Source: Sulfurimonas sp. (GTDB taxonomy: Bacteria; Campylobacterota; Campylobacteria; Campylobacterales; Sulfurimonadaceae). From it: a stretch of 12,359 nucleotides of DNA. The notes below the pieces were generated by a model that worked only from the letters and a program-made list of their open reading frames with translations, was not told the DNA's origin and did not search any database. Positions 1 through 6,710 of the stretch are shown piece by piece; positions within the stretch are counted from its first letter, which is position 1; every line of letters starts with the position of its first letter. The position numbers and the translations under genes were made by a program. Location of the stretch: NCBI GenBank assembly GCA_015487435.1, contig WFPU01000056.1, forward strand, positions 1 through 12,359. Reading direction: 5' to 3'.

Positions 1-478
1 GTCTTACTTTATCTTTATGTAATGAAATTATTCTTCTTATAAAACTATTTGATAATTTATCAATTGTTAATTGTTTGTCATATAATTTTTGAGAATATTC
101 AGATCCTAGTTCAACCCTCTTTCCTGCACAAACTCGCTTTGGTTTGGAACAATAAAGATGACCTTCAACAAATCTTTTATGTAGAACTACATCTCCATCT
201 ATAAATATTAGATATTCACTAGAAGATTTTTTTATAGAATTATTTAATGCTATATTTTTTCTCCATCCTAAATCTTCTTGTGTTAAATGAATTAATTTTT
301 TTATATTAGTAGCAGAAATAAATTCTTGCATCTCTACTGATTTACCATCCTCTGAAACTATTATTTCATTAACTTGAACCGATTGATTAAGTATTGAATC
401 TAAAACTAGTTCTAGAGCTTTTATATTTTTATATACAGATATAATAATAGTAATCGTTAAGTTTTTTTCAATACCCAA
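1..478 (-). CDS. Family 2 glycosyltransferase (GT-A fold), partial
   Basis: The gene is open from a TTG start at 478 to the left edge of the window, giving the first 159 residues; the C-terminus lies outside. I chose the TTG because an AGGAG (486-490) sits 7 nt upstream and a stop codon lies in frame just before it. The protein opens with a hydrophobic beta strand (TITIIISVYKN, residues 8-18), typical of the nucleotide-sugar-binding start of GT2 enzymes. It then has an EDLGWRKNIALN segment and the metal-binding DxD motif in FIDGDVVLHKRF (about residues 92-103). The DLGWRKN and DGD spacing resembles GT2 enzymes that have a galactosyltransferase-like C-terminal half, but that half is missing here. 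It probably transfers a sugar from a nucleotide-sugar donor to LPS core, O-chain or capsule on the cytoplasmic face. It lies 42 nt downstream of the GT9 gene, so the two are probably one operon. The exact sugar and acceptor cannot be told. Confidence 0.85.
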   Translation of the reverse strand, partial: MGIEKNLTITIIISVYKNIKALELVLDSILNQSVQVNEIIVSEDGKSVEMQEFISATNIKKLIHLTQEDLGWRKNIALNNSIKKSSSEYLIFIDGDVVLHKRFVEGHLYCSKPKRVCAGKRVELGSEYSQKLYDKQLTIDKLSNSFIRRIISLHKDKVR

Positions 479-520
479 TCACTTGCTCCTATTCTAATCA
501 TTTAAAATATTATAATGATT

Positions 521-1531
521 TTACAATATATCTGCTGATTTTATACTGTTATAGACCATTTCTGTAGTTATTTGTTTCATACAAATATTATCTTTACAGT
601 TTTTCATAATCACTGTTTTATAACAAGGACTACATTCTAAATTTGCACTAATTATGTTTACTTTATTTAATGATGTCTTATATGGACCAGTTTGATTAGA
701 TGGAGTTGGTCCAATTAAAGTAAATGTTTGAGTGTTTACTGCTGAAGCAATATGTGCTGTGCCAGTATCAGTAGATACTACTCCAACCGCTCCATCTATT
801 ACTCCTATTAGTTCACTAAGTGATGTTTTTGCAACCAAATCAATAACATTTATAGGATATGGTTTTAGTTTATCAAAAAAATCATCTTCTTTTTTATTTC
901 CTATAATAACAACTTGAATCTCTTTATCAAGTTCTTTAATCAACTCTATCCATTTATCGTTTTCCCATGCTCTATAATTCAAAATATTTCGTTTTTGATG
1001 AGAATTGCTTGGGCTGATAACAATAAACTTTTTTTCTAAATTAAATTTAGTATTAATTTTATCAATTGGTGTACCAATTAGTTTAGGAAAACTTCTATCA
1101 AATACATTTTGACTTACGGCATCTTTAAATATATACCTATTAATATCAACCATATGTTTAAAATTTGTGGGGATGTTTATATCTTGAAGTTGTGCACCGA
1201 TTTTATTCTTTGATTTTATATTTTTTAATAAACTTTTAAACTGCTTTCCAAATTCAAAGTTAATCAATAAATCATAAGGATTTTTTTTAGAGTATTTTAT
1301 TATTTCTTTTTTTTGTGAACTTAAAAAAATAGGAGTTTTTTTATGCCTTAAATGAAAGACTTTATTTATCCTTTTATCATTACTAAAAATTCCTGCAGTA
1401 CCAGGTGTACATACAAAGTCAATTATTGTATTTTCACCATATTCTAGCTTCAAAGCATCAATAACGCTAGTAGAATATACTAAATCTCCAAGGGCTCCAC
1501 ATCTAATTATAAGAACAGATTTTTGTGTCAT
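521..1531 (-). CDS. Glycosyltransferase family 9 (ADP-heptose:LPS heptosyltransferase-like)
   Basis: This 336-aa protein has the full length and layout of GT9 LPS heptosyltransferases (GT-B fold, inner-membrane-associated, cytoplasmic). The N-terminal nucleotide-fold opening is VLIIRCGALGDLVYS (6-20). The second domain starts near FIVISPSNSHQKR (169-181). The donor-binding signature DTGTAHIASA (255-264) is followed by LIGPTPSNQTGPY (272-284). The C-terminal cysteines C300, C303, C312 and C317 recall the CxPC...C...C tail of WaaF/RfaF-type enzymes. The expected role is transfer of heptose, or a related sugar, to the LPS inner core or a similar glycan. WaaC, WaaF or another GT9 subfamily cannot be separated by eye. 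The ATG at 1529-1531 has an AGG 9 nt upstream. A -10 box at 1565-1570 would start transcription about 27 nt before the ATG. The gene is first in a probable two-gene operon with the GT2 gene. Confidence 0.88.
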   Translation of the reverse strand: MTQKSVLIIRCGALGDLVYSTSVIDALKLEYGENTIIDFVCTPGTAGIFSNDKRINKVFHLRHKKTPIFLSSQKKEIIKYSKKNPYDLLINFEFGKQFKSLLKNIKSKNKIGAQLQDINIPTNFKHMVDINRYIFKDAVSQNVFDRSFPKLIGTPIDKINTKFNLEKKFIVISPSNSHQKRNILNYRAWENDKWIELIKELDKEIQVVIIGNKKEDDFFDKLKPYPINVIDLVAKTSLSELIGVIDGAVGVVSTDTGTAHIASAVNTQTFTLIGPTPSNQTGPYKTSLNKVNIISANLECSPCYKTVIMKNCKDNICMKQITTEMVYNSIKSADIL

Positions 1532-1564
1532 CTATTATAACCTACTAATTGTTTTATTAACCAT

Positions 1565-1570
1565 ATTATA
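1565..1570 (-). promoter_or_regulatory. -10 box for the glycosyltransferase operon
   Basis: TATAAT on the minus strand, about 33 nt upstream of the GT9 ATG, with no convincing -35. It is one arm of a perfect 8-bp inverted repeat (ATTATATC at 1565-1572, GATATAAT at 1581-1588, 8-nt spacer) shared with the opposite promoter. Confidence 0.6.
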
Positions 1571-1574
1571 TCAG

Positions 1575-1588
1575 TTTTTGGATATAAT
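1575..1588 (+). promoter_or_regulatory. T-run/-10 promoter for the phosphatase-msbA operon
   Basis: The sequence TTTTTGGATATAAT matches the campylobacterotan vegetative promoter pattern, a T-run near -16 followed by TATAAT (1583-1588). It lies 29 nt upstream of the TTG start at 1618, and AAGG at 1606-1609 supplies the ribosome-binding site 8 nt before the start. The box is only 12 bp from the divergent -10 box, so the two promoters must compete for polymerase. Confidence 0.65.
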
Positions 1589-1617
1589 CATTTAAAAAAA
1601 ACTATAAGGTATATCTG

Positions 1618-2241
1618 TTGATTAAAAATATTTTGAAACTATTTGGTGTCGTTATTTTAGCAATTGGAGCATATTATGTTTGGTTTACCCATTTTAATTA
1701 TGTCTTTACAGAGATAAGTGAAAATAAAGTTTATAAATCCGGATTTATTAAAGATAGAGACAAATTAGAGAGTATATTAGTTGGACACAATATTAAAACT
1801 GTGATTGATTTAATGAATCCAGTAACAAAAGATCAATTAAACCCTGGTCAACAAGATGATATTGATATAGAAAATGATAATATTAATGCTATAAATGAAA
1901 AAAATAATTTAAACATTAAACATATCAATATACCATCAAATCAAGTTCCATCTAAGCAAACATTAACTAAATTTTTTAAAGTATTAGATGATGAAGCTAG
2001 CTACCCAGTTCTAATTCACTGCTATCATGGAACAGGGCGTGCTCAAATGTATAGCGCACTTTATAGAATAGAGTATGAAAATTGGAGTAATAAAGACGCA
2101 AGAGCTAAAACTAGATTTATTGTAGAGGGGCTTGGTTATAGAAGTAGTTTTTCTGATGGAAAAGAAAAAGGTGATTTTTTAATGAATTATAAGCCTAGAA
2201 GTATGGGTGAAAACAGCACTTTAAATAAGCTAGATAAATAA
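1618..2241 (+). CDS. Membrane-anchored dual-specificity/tyrosine phosphatase-like protein
   Basis: This 207-aa protein has one N-terminal hydrophobic segment (about residues 5-24) and then a small phosphatase domain. The segment ENKVYKSGFI (35-44) and the strand TVIDLMNP (61-68) match the start of DSP/PTP-like domains. The catalytic HCX5R signature is HCYHGTGR (134-141), with nucleophile C135 and arginine R141. The family hydrolyses phosphate from tyrosine, serine/threonine, phosphoinositides or other small phosphorylated molecules; the substrate here is unknown. The short segment before the transmembrane helix (K3, K7) is basic, and the orientation of the catalytic domain is uncertain. An Asp/Asn-rich stretch (about 72-103) precedes the catalytic loop, and the usual general-acid aspartate is not obvious in IPSNQVPS (105-112). 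Translation starts at TTG with AAGG 8 nt upstream. The msbA-like gene follows after 6 nt, so the two are co-transcribed and the phosphatase may act in lipid or LPS maturation (inference). Confidence 0.8.
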   Translation: MIKNILKLFGVVILAIGAYYVWFTHFNYVFTEISENKVYKSGFIKDRDKLESILVGHNIKTVIDLMNPVTKDQLNPGQQDDIDIENDNINAINEKNNLNIKHINIPSNQVPSKQTLTKFFKVLDDEASYPVLIHCYHGTGRAQMYSALYRIEYENWSNKDARAKTRFIVEGLGYRSSFSDGKEKGDFLMNYKPRSMGENSTLNKLDK

Positions 2242-2247
2242 TAATTA

Positions 2248-3954
2248 ATGAAAAAAATTCTACTTAGATATCTTCCGTATATAAAAGAATATAAATTACA
2301 ATATTTTTATGTAGTAATTGGTATATTATTTACAGTTAGTGCTACTACAGCTACAGCTCACATTATGAAACCTTTGATGGATGAGATGTTCATAAATAAA
2401 AAAGAGGAGATGTTGTACCTTATTCCAATAGGTTTAATCCTAATTTACATTATTAAAGCAGTAGGAAGATATATCCAATCAGTCTATATGACATATATTG
2501 GATTTCACATAATCACTCGTTTTCGTGAGATTATTCTTGAAAAAATAATCTCATTAGATATGGCTTTTTTATATGTAAATAGAAGTGGAGAGCTGATGTC
2601 ACGTGTTACAAATGACATTACTAGAATTCAGTACTTTGTTGCAAATATGCTCCCTGAATTTTTTAGAGAAATTTTAACTGTAATAGCACTTATAGGATAT
2701 GTGATATATCTAAATCCAATGCTTGCATTTTACTCTTTAGTTCTTGTTCCTATTGTAATTTATCCACTGATTTTAATAGCTAGAAAACTTAAAAAATATT
2801 CTCATCGTTCACAAGAAAAAAATGCTGATGTCATGACGAGACTTACTGAAGTATTTAATAATAGTGAAATAATAAAAGCAAACGCAACAGAAAAATTTGA
2901 GATGGATCGTTTTTCAAAAGACAACTGGCAATTTTTTAAAATAAATATGAAATCAGTTTATGTTGGAGATATAGTTTCGCCAATGATGGAAGTTATTGGA
3001 GCTGCCGGTTTAGCTGGCGTTATTTTTGTTGGTGGTCGTGAAGTTTATGATGGCAATATGACTGTAGGTGAGTTTACGGCATTTTTAACTGCAGTTGGAT
3101 TAGTATTTCAACCTATTCGTCGTATTGGTGCAATCTATGCAAAAATTCAAGATGCAGTAGCCGCTAGTGAGCGACTTTTTAAAATTTTAGATACAAAAAG
3201 TTTGATTAGTAATGGTACAAAAAAATTAGATGAGGATATCAATAAAGTAGAATTTAAAAACGTAAAATTAAAACATGATGATAACTATGCTTTAAATGAT
3301 GTAAATGTAGAGATAAAAAGTGGAGAAAATATAGCGCTTGTTGGTGATAGTGGTGGTGGTAAATCTACTTTTATAAATATGCTTCTTCGTTTTTATGATG
3401 CTGATAGTGGAGAGATTTTAATCAACGGAATAAATATAAAAAATTATGAAAACACCTCTTTAAAACATCATATTTCACTTGTAAGTCAGAGAATTTATAT
3501 TTTTCAAGATTCACTTGCAGCAAATGTTGCTTATGGACAAGATATAGACGAAAATAGAGTTTTAGAAGCTCTTTCTTTAGCAGATGCTAGTAGTTTTGTG
3601 AATGAGCTTGATGATGGAATAAATACTCAGATGGAAGAGTTTGGTGCAAACCTCTCAGGTGGACAACGTCAGCGTGTGGCAATAGCAAGAGCTATATACA
3701 AACACTCATCTCTTATACTTTTTGATGAGGCAACTTCAGCTTTGGATAATGAGAGTGAAAAGCGAATACAAGCCGCATTAAATGAATATACAAAAGATAA
3801 AATAACCATCACAATCGCACATAGACTTAGTACAATTGAGCATGCAGATAAAATATTAGTTATGCAAAAAGGTGTAGTTGTAGCATGCGGAAATCATACT
3901 GAATTGTTAGAGAGTTCAGAGATTTATCAGAGGTTGGCTGGGACGTTGGTCTAA
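2248..3954 (+). CDS. msbA: MsbA-like lipid A/LPS-core ABC exporter (half transporter)
   Basis: The 568-aa protein has a six-helix ABC exporter domain (about 1-310) fused to an ATPase domain, and would work as a homodimer in the inner membrane. The intracellular-loop segment SGELMSRVTNDITRIQ is characteristic of MsbA-type exporters. ATPase motifs are complete: Walker A GDSGGGKST (366-374), Q-loop Q414, signature LSGGQRQR (469-476), Walker B LILFDEATSALD with D493 and E494, and H-loop H525. Overall it resembles the Campylobacter MsbA that flips lipid A-core from the cytoplasmic to the periplasmic leaflet; other lipid-linked glycan or drug exporters share this architecture. There is no clear Shine-Dalgarno before the ATG, which lies 6 nt after the phosphatase stop, so translational coupling is likely. 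No hairpin terminator is visible in the 40 nt before the convergent lipoprotein gene. Confidence 0.85.
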   Translation: MKKILLRYLPYIKEYKLQYFYVVIGILFTVSATTATAHIMKPLMDEMFINKKEEMLYLIPIGLILIYIIKAVGRYIQSVYMTYIGFHIITRFREIILEKIISLDMAFLYVNRSGELMSRVTNDITRIQYFVANMLPEFFREILTVIALIGYVIYLNPMLAFYSLVLVPIVIYPLILIARKLKKYSHRSQEKNADVMTRLTEVFNNSEIIKANATEKFEMDRFSKDNWQFFKINMKSVYVGDIVSPMMEVIGAAGLAGVIFVGGREVYDGNMTVGEFTAFLTAVGLVFQPIRRIGAIYAKIQDAVAASERLFKILDTKSLISNGTKKLDEDINKVEFKNVKLKHDDNYALNDVNVEIKSGENIALVGDSGGGKSTFINMLLRFYDADSGEILINGINIKNYENTSLKHHISLVSQRIYIFQDSLAANVAYGQDIDENRVLEALSLADASSFVNELDDGINTQMEEFGANLSGGQRQRVAIARAIYKHSSLILFDEATSALDNESEKRIQAALNEYTKDKITITIAHRLSTIEHADKILVMQKGVVVACGNHTELLESSEIYQRLAGTLV

Positions 3955-3994
3955 TTTCTTTACCAAAATATTCCTAGCATTTGAGATAAAGACA

Positions 3995-4246
3995 TCACCG
4001 AACATTACTTTCTGGTTTACTTTCTTCTTCTTCAAAAAGTTTACCAATAGCTTTATATGTAACTATATCATCATCGCCACATTTTTTATGGTAATAACCT
4101 TGCATGTCATAATACTCTTGGCAATCTGAATAATATTTTGCTGAGATACCGTGTTTGTTTACACATCCACTAAAGTGTAAAGATACAAAAAAAAGTGTAG
4201 TGATTAATAAAATTCTTTTCATGTTAGTAAAGTAAGCAAATATCAT
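3995..4246 (-). CDS. Small predicted lipoprotein, unknown function
   Basis: This is an 83-aa protein with a lipoprotein signal peptide: basic K10-R11, a hydrophobic core ILLITTLFFVSLHF, then the lipobox FSGC with lipidation at C28. The mature part is about 55 residues, Tyr- and Cys-containing (C42, C56) with an acidic tail EEEES. I recognise no family. The given ATG overlaps the nth stop codon as ATGA (4243-4246), which favours reinitiation after nth. A second start at M9 (4220-4222) would give a more standard signal peptide, MKRILLITTLFF, but has no ribosome-binding site. Both remain possible. It would be anchored in the inner or outer membrane, with no functional link to DNA repair evident beyond co-transcription. 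Confidence 0.7.
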   Translation of the reverse strand: MIFAYFTNMKRILLITTLFFVSLHFSGCVNKHGISAKYYSDCQEYYDMQGYYHKKCGDDDIVTYKAIGKLFEEEESKPESNVR

Positions 4247-4884
4247 ACCTTAAAGCTCTTTGTTGTTTTACAAAACTCTGTTAGAAAACACTCTTCACAT
4301 TTTGGGTTTTTAGCTTTACAGATATAGCGACCAAAAAGTACCATCCCTTGATGAAGAGCATGGAGGTTATTTTTAAATTTTCTAACAAGTGTAGCTTCTG
4401 TGGCAATTGCAGTTTTATCATCACTCAAACCTAAACGGTGTGATACACGAAAAACATGAGTGTCAACAGCCATTAAATTTGCTCCTGTGTATTCTATCAT
4501 CACAACATTTGCAGTTTTTTGTCCAACTCCACCAAGTGATTGTAAATCTTTTTCATTCATGGGAATTTCACCATCATAAACTTCTACCACTCTTGAAGCC
4601 ATTGCCAAAAGATTTTTTGCTTTGTTATTAAAAAATGAACAACTGCTTATGAGTTTTTTAACATCCTCTATATCGGCTTCACTTAACGAATGTGGAGTTG
4701 GAAAAGTTTCAAAAAATGCAGGTGTTATAACATTTACACGTTTGTCAGTGCATTGCGCTGAGAGGGACACAGCTACTACAAGCTCATACGCATTTTTATA
4801 GTTTAGCTCAGTTACAGCATCACTATACCTATCTATAAATCTTTGATGAATCTCTTTTATCTCAACTTTTGTGGCTTTTTTCAT
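4243..4884 (-). CDS. nth: Endonuclease III (bifunctional DNA glycosylase/AP lyase)
   Basis: The 213-aa protein has the normal length and all key elements of Nth, which removes oxidised pyrimidines and cleaves at abasic sites in base excision repair. The helix-hairpin-helix is LQSLGGVGQKTANVV (114-128) with catalytic Lys K123. The catalytic Asp is D141 in AVDTHVFRVSHRLG. The C-terminal [4Fe-4S] cluster ligands are C189, C196, C199 and C205 with the canonical C-x6-C-x2-C-x5-C spacing. The ATG has no Shine-Dalgarno, and a TATAAT (4890-4895) ends 5 nt before it, which suggests a leaderless or nearly leaderless mRNA. The gene is divergent from the PEB4-like gene, a neighbour pair I recall from Campylobacter jejuni (Cj0595c/Cj0596). 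Confidence 0.95.
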   Translation of the reverse strand: MKKATKVEIKEIHQRFIDRYSDAVTELNYKNAYELVVAVSLSAQCTDKRVNVITPAFFETFPTPHSLSEADIEDVKKLISSCSFFNNKAKNLLAMASRVVEVYDGEIPMNEKDLQSLGGVGQKTANVVMIEYTGANLMAVDTHVFRVSHRLGLSDDKTAIATEATLVRKFKNNLHALHQGMVLFGRYICKAKNPKCEECFLTEFCKTTKSFKV

Positions 4885-4889
4885 GCGAA

Positions 4890-4895
4890 ATTATA
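4890..4895 (-). promoter_or_regulatory. -10 box immediately upstream of nth
   Basis: A perfect TATAAT on the minus strand with only 5 nt (TTCGC) before the nth ATG. A start site at normal distance from the -10 would fall on the ATG itself. There is no T-run or clear -35 upstream, so this is a reasonable but unproven promoter. Confidence 0.5.
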
Positions 4896-4933
4896 TCTTG
4901 TTTATTAATGGTTAATATAAAAGTACTAAAATT

Positions 4934-4941
4934 TATATATT
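4934..4941 (+). promoter_or_regulatory. Possible -10 region for the PEB4-like gene
   Basis: A TATATATT stretch ending 19 nt before the ATG at 4961 is the only -10-like sequence at a plausible distance. It sits in very AT-rich DNA, so the exact hexamer is uncertain. An AGGA at 4951-4954, 6 nt before the ATG, is the ribosome-binding site. Confidence 0.35.
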
Positions 4942-4960
4942 TAAAAAAACAGGACTCTAT

Positions 4961-5791
4961 ATGAAATTAATAACAAAAGTTGTATCATCACTTGCTATTA
5001 TTACAACACTAGTAACAGCAAACACACTTGTAACGGTAAATGGAAAAGTTATAACTCAACAAGATGTTGAAGCAGAATTAATGCAAGCAACTCAAGGTAG
5101 ATTTAACCAAGTTCCACAAGAAAAACAACAACAACTAAGAATGCAGGTTTTAGAACAACTTGTAGCAAAAGAGTTGATTTATGGTGATGCTGTAAAAACT
5201 GGAGTTATGAATTCTAAAGAATTTAAAGATGAGTATGCAAAAATTCAAAAGAGAATAAAAAAAGAATTAGCTATTCAAGTTTGGCAAAAACAACAATTAG
5301 ATAAAGTAAAAATATCATCAAAAGAGTTAAAAAAGTATTATGATGAAAATAAAGATGAATTTAATGAAAAAGAATCTGTTCACGCTAGACATATCTTAGT
5401 TAAAGAAGAAGATGAAGCTAAGAGATTGTTAGCTCAGTTAAAATCTCTTAAGGGTAATGCTTTAAAATCTAAATTCATTGAACTTGCAAAAGCACACTCA
5501 ACTGGACCTAGTGGAGTAGAAGGTGGTGATTTAGGTTATTTTGCTCAAGGTCAAATGGTGCCAGAGTTTGATAATGAAGTTTTTTCTATGAAAGTTGGTA
5601 GTGTTAGTAACCCTATTAAAACTCAATTTGGTTATCACTTAATCTACTTAGAAGACAAAAAAGCACCTAAAACAAGATCATTTACTGAGGTGAAATCATT
5701 TATACAACAACGTCTCCAAATGGAAAAATTCAAATCTGTTATGCAAAAAAAGATGCTTGCTCTTAAAGATAAAGCAACAATTAAACAATAA
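4961..5791 (+). CDS. Periplasmic peptidyl-prolyl isomerase/chaperone, PEB4-like (SurA/PrsA type)
   Basis: The 276-aa protein begins with a Sec signal peptide (K2 and K6, hydrophobic 7-19, likely cleavage after VTA at 18-20). It continues with an alpha-helical SurA_N-like region (about 21-135) rich in Gln and Lys. A single parvulin domain follows (about 139-235) with VHARHILVK (140-148), GGDLGYFAQGQMVPEF (188-203) and the terminal QFGYHLIYL (222-230), including the family histidines H144 and H226. A C-terminal helical tail completes the chaperone cradle. The architecture matches Campylobacter PEB4/Cj0596 and Helicobacter HP0175, which help fold outer-membrane proteins. The next gene starts on the last base of its stop codon. 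Confidence 0.88.
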   Translation: MKLITKVVSSLAIITTLVTANTLVTVNGKVITQQDVEAELMQATQGRFNQVPQEKQQQLRMQVLEQLVAKELIYGDAVKTGVMNSKEFKDEYAKIQKRIKKELAIQVWQKQQLDKVKISSKELKKYYDENKDEFNEKESVHARHILVKEEDEAKRLLAQLKSLKGNALKSKFIELAKAHSTGPSGVEGGDLGYFAQGQMVPEFDNEVFSMKVGSVSNPIKTQFGYHLIYLEDKKAPKTRSFTEVKSFIQQRLQMEKFKSVMQKKMLALKDKATIKQ

Positions 5792-6645
5792 TGACACCAA
5801 CTCCTATCTCTAGCATAGTCTTAGAAGGTAGGGAGTTTCCTATAAAACGCGATGACTTAGTAGATAAATATCTAACTGGCAATAAATTTCGTAAACTATA
5901 CCCACTCCTAATAACTCCAAAATCAACTTTTAATAAAATTATATCTTATGGCGGAACTCAATCAAACGCAATGCTCTCAATTTCAGCTATGTGTAAACAA
6001 AAAGGTTGGGAATATATTTATTACTCAAAAGAGATATCTAAAACTCAAGAAGAATTAAATACAGGAAATTTATATCTAGCAAAAAAATTAGGGATGAAAC
6101 ATATCCAAATACCACACAATAAATATAGAGATACTATTAATGAGTTGCAATTTAATCTTGATAAAAAAATATTTTTAATAGACCAAGGGGGAGCTATAGT
6201 AGATGCAAAAGATGGTTTGGATGTATTGGCACGAGAAATTCGTGAACAAAATCCTGATGTTAAAGCTTTAGCCACACCATCAGGAACAGGGACTACTGCT
6301 TTGTTTTTAGCTTTGGCTTTACCTGAGTATGAAGTATATACTACGCCATGTGTAGGTGATGTGCATTATTTAAAAGAGCAGATGTCAGCTTTGGCAAATA
6401 TTCCTGATAATTTAGTTATTTTAAAACCTAAAAAAAAGTATCATTTTGCAAAGCCATATCCAAATTTTCTGGATATATATAAAAAAACTCTCTCTAGTGG
6501 AATTGAATTTGATATGGTCTATTCTCCAGGGATGTGGGAATGTCTATTGGAGCAAACTGATGAAAAAATTATGTATATACATAGTGGCGGTGTTAGTGGA
6601 AATGAAAGTATGCTAAAACGATATAAACGATGCCATTTACTATAA
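5791..6645 (+). CDS. PLP-dependent enzyme of the ACC deaminase/D-cysteine desulfhydrase family
   Basis: The 284-aa protein has fold-type II PLP enzyme motifs. IKRDDLVDKYLTGNKFRKL (18-36) contains the Schiff-base lysine in GNKFRK, most likely K32. SYGGTQSNAM (52-61) is the substrate-carboxylate loop, and PSGTGTT (163-169) binds the PLP phosphate. SGGVSGNES lies near the C-terminus. This order fits 1-aminocyclopropane-1-carboxylate deaminase and D-cysteine desulfhydrase, cytosolic enzymes that release ammonia and a keto acid (plus sulfide from D-cysteine). It is shorter than the usual roughly 330 aa, mostly because the N-terminus is trimmed, so the substrate cannot be assigned. Its ATG shares one base with the upstream stop (TAATG, 5789-5793), indicating translational coupling to the periplasmic chaperone gene. 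Confidence 0.75.
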   Translation: MTPTPISSIVLEGREFPIKRDDLVDKYLTGNKFRKLYPLLITPKSTFNKIISYGGTQSNAMLSISAMCKQKGWEYIYYSKEISKTQEELNTGNLYLAKKLGMKHIQIPHNKYRDTINELQFNLDKKIFLIDQGGAIVDAKDGLDVLAREIREQNPDVKALATPSGTGTTALFLALALPEYEVYTTPCVGDVHYLKEQMSALANIPDNLVILKPKKKYHFAKPYPNFLDIYKKTLSSGIEFDMVYSPGMWECLLEQTDEKIMYIHSGGVSGNESMLKRYKRCHLL

Positions 6646-6710
6646 GTATTGCCTTAAGTTAAATAAAACTTTTACATCCTGTTTTTCGTCATTGCAACTT
6701 GATTTGGAAT

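Noticed and set aside
459..500. Short minus-strand frame from an ATG at 500, upstream of the GT2 TTG
   Set aside because: It runs only 14 codons to a stop in a different frame from the glycosyltransferase; the TTG with AGGAG 7 nt upstream is the better start.
732..917. Open frame on the plus strand inside the GT9 gene
   Set aside because: It lies wholly inside a strongly recognisable glycosyltransferase on the other strand, has no ribosome-binding site and shows no domain; the same holds for the antisense frames inside nth, the PLP gene, the nitroreductase, clpB and phosphomannomutase.
3955..3994. Terminator between msbA and the convergent lipoprotein gene
   Set aside because: I searched the gap for an inverted repeat with a T-tract and found none.
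6656..6671. Possible terminator hairpin AAGTT-N6-AACTT between the PLP gene and the nitroreductase gene
   Set aside because: The stem is only 5 bp, almost all A-T, and the following T-run is short; not distinguishable from chance in AT-rich DNA.
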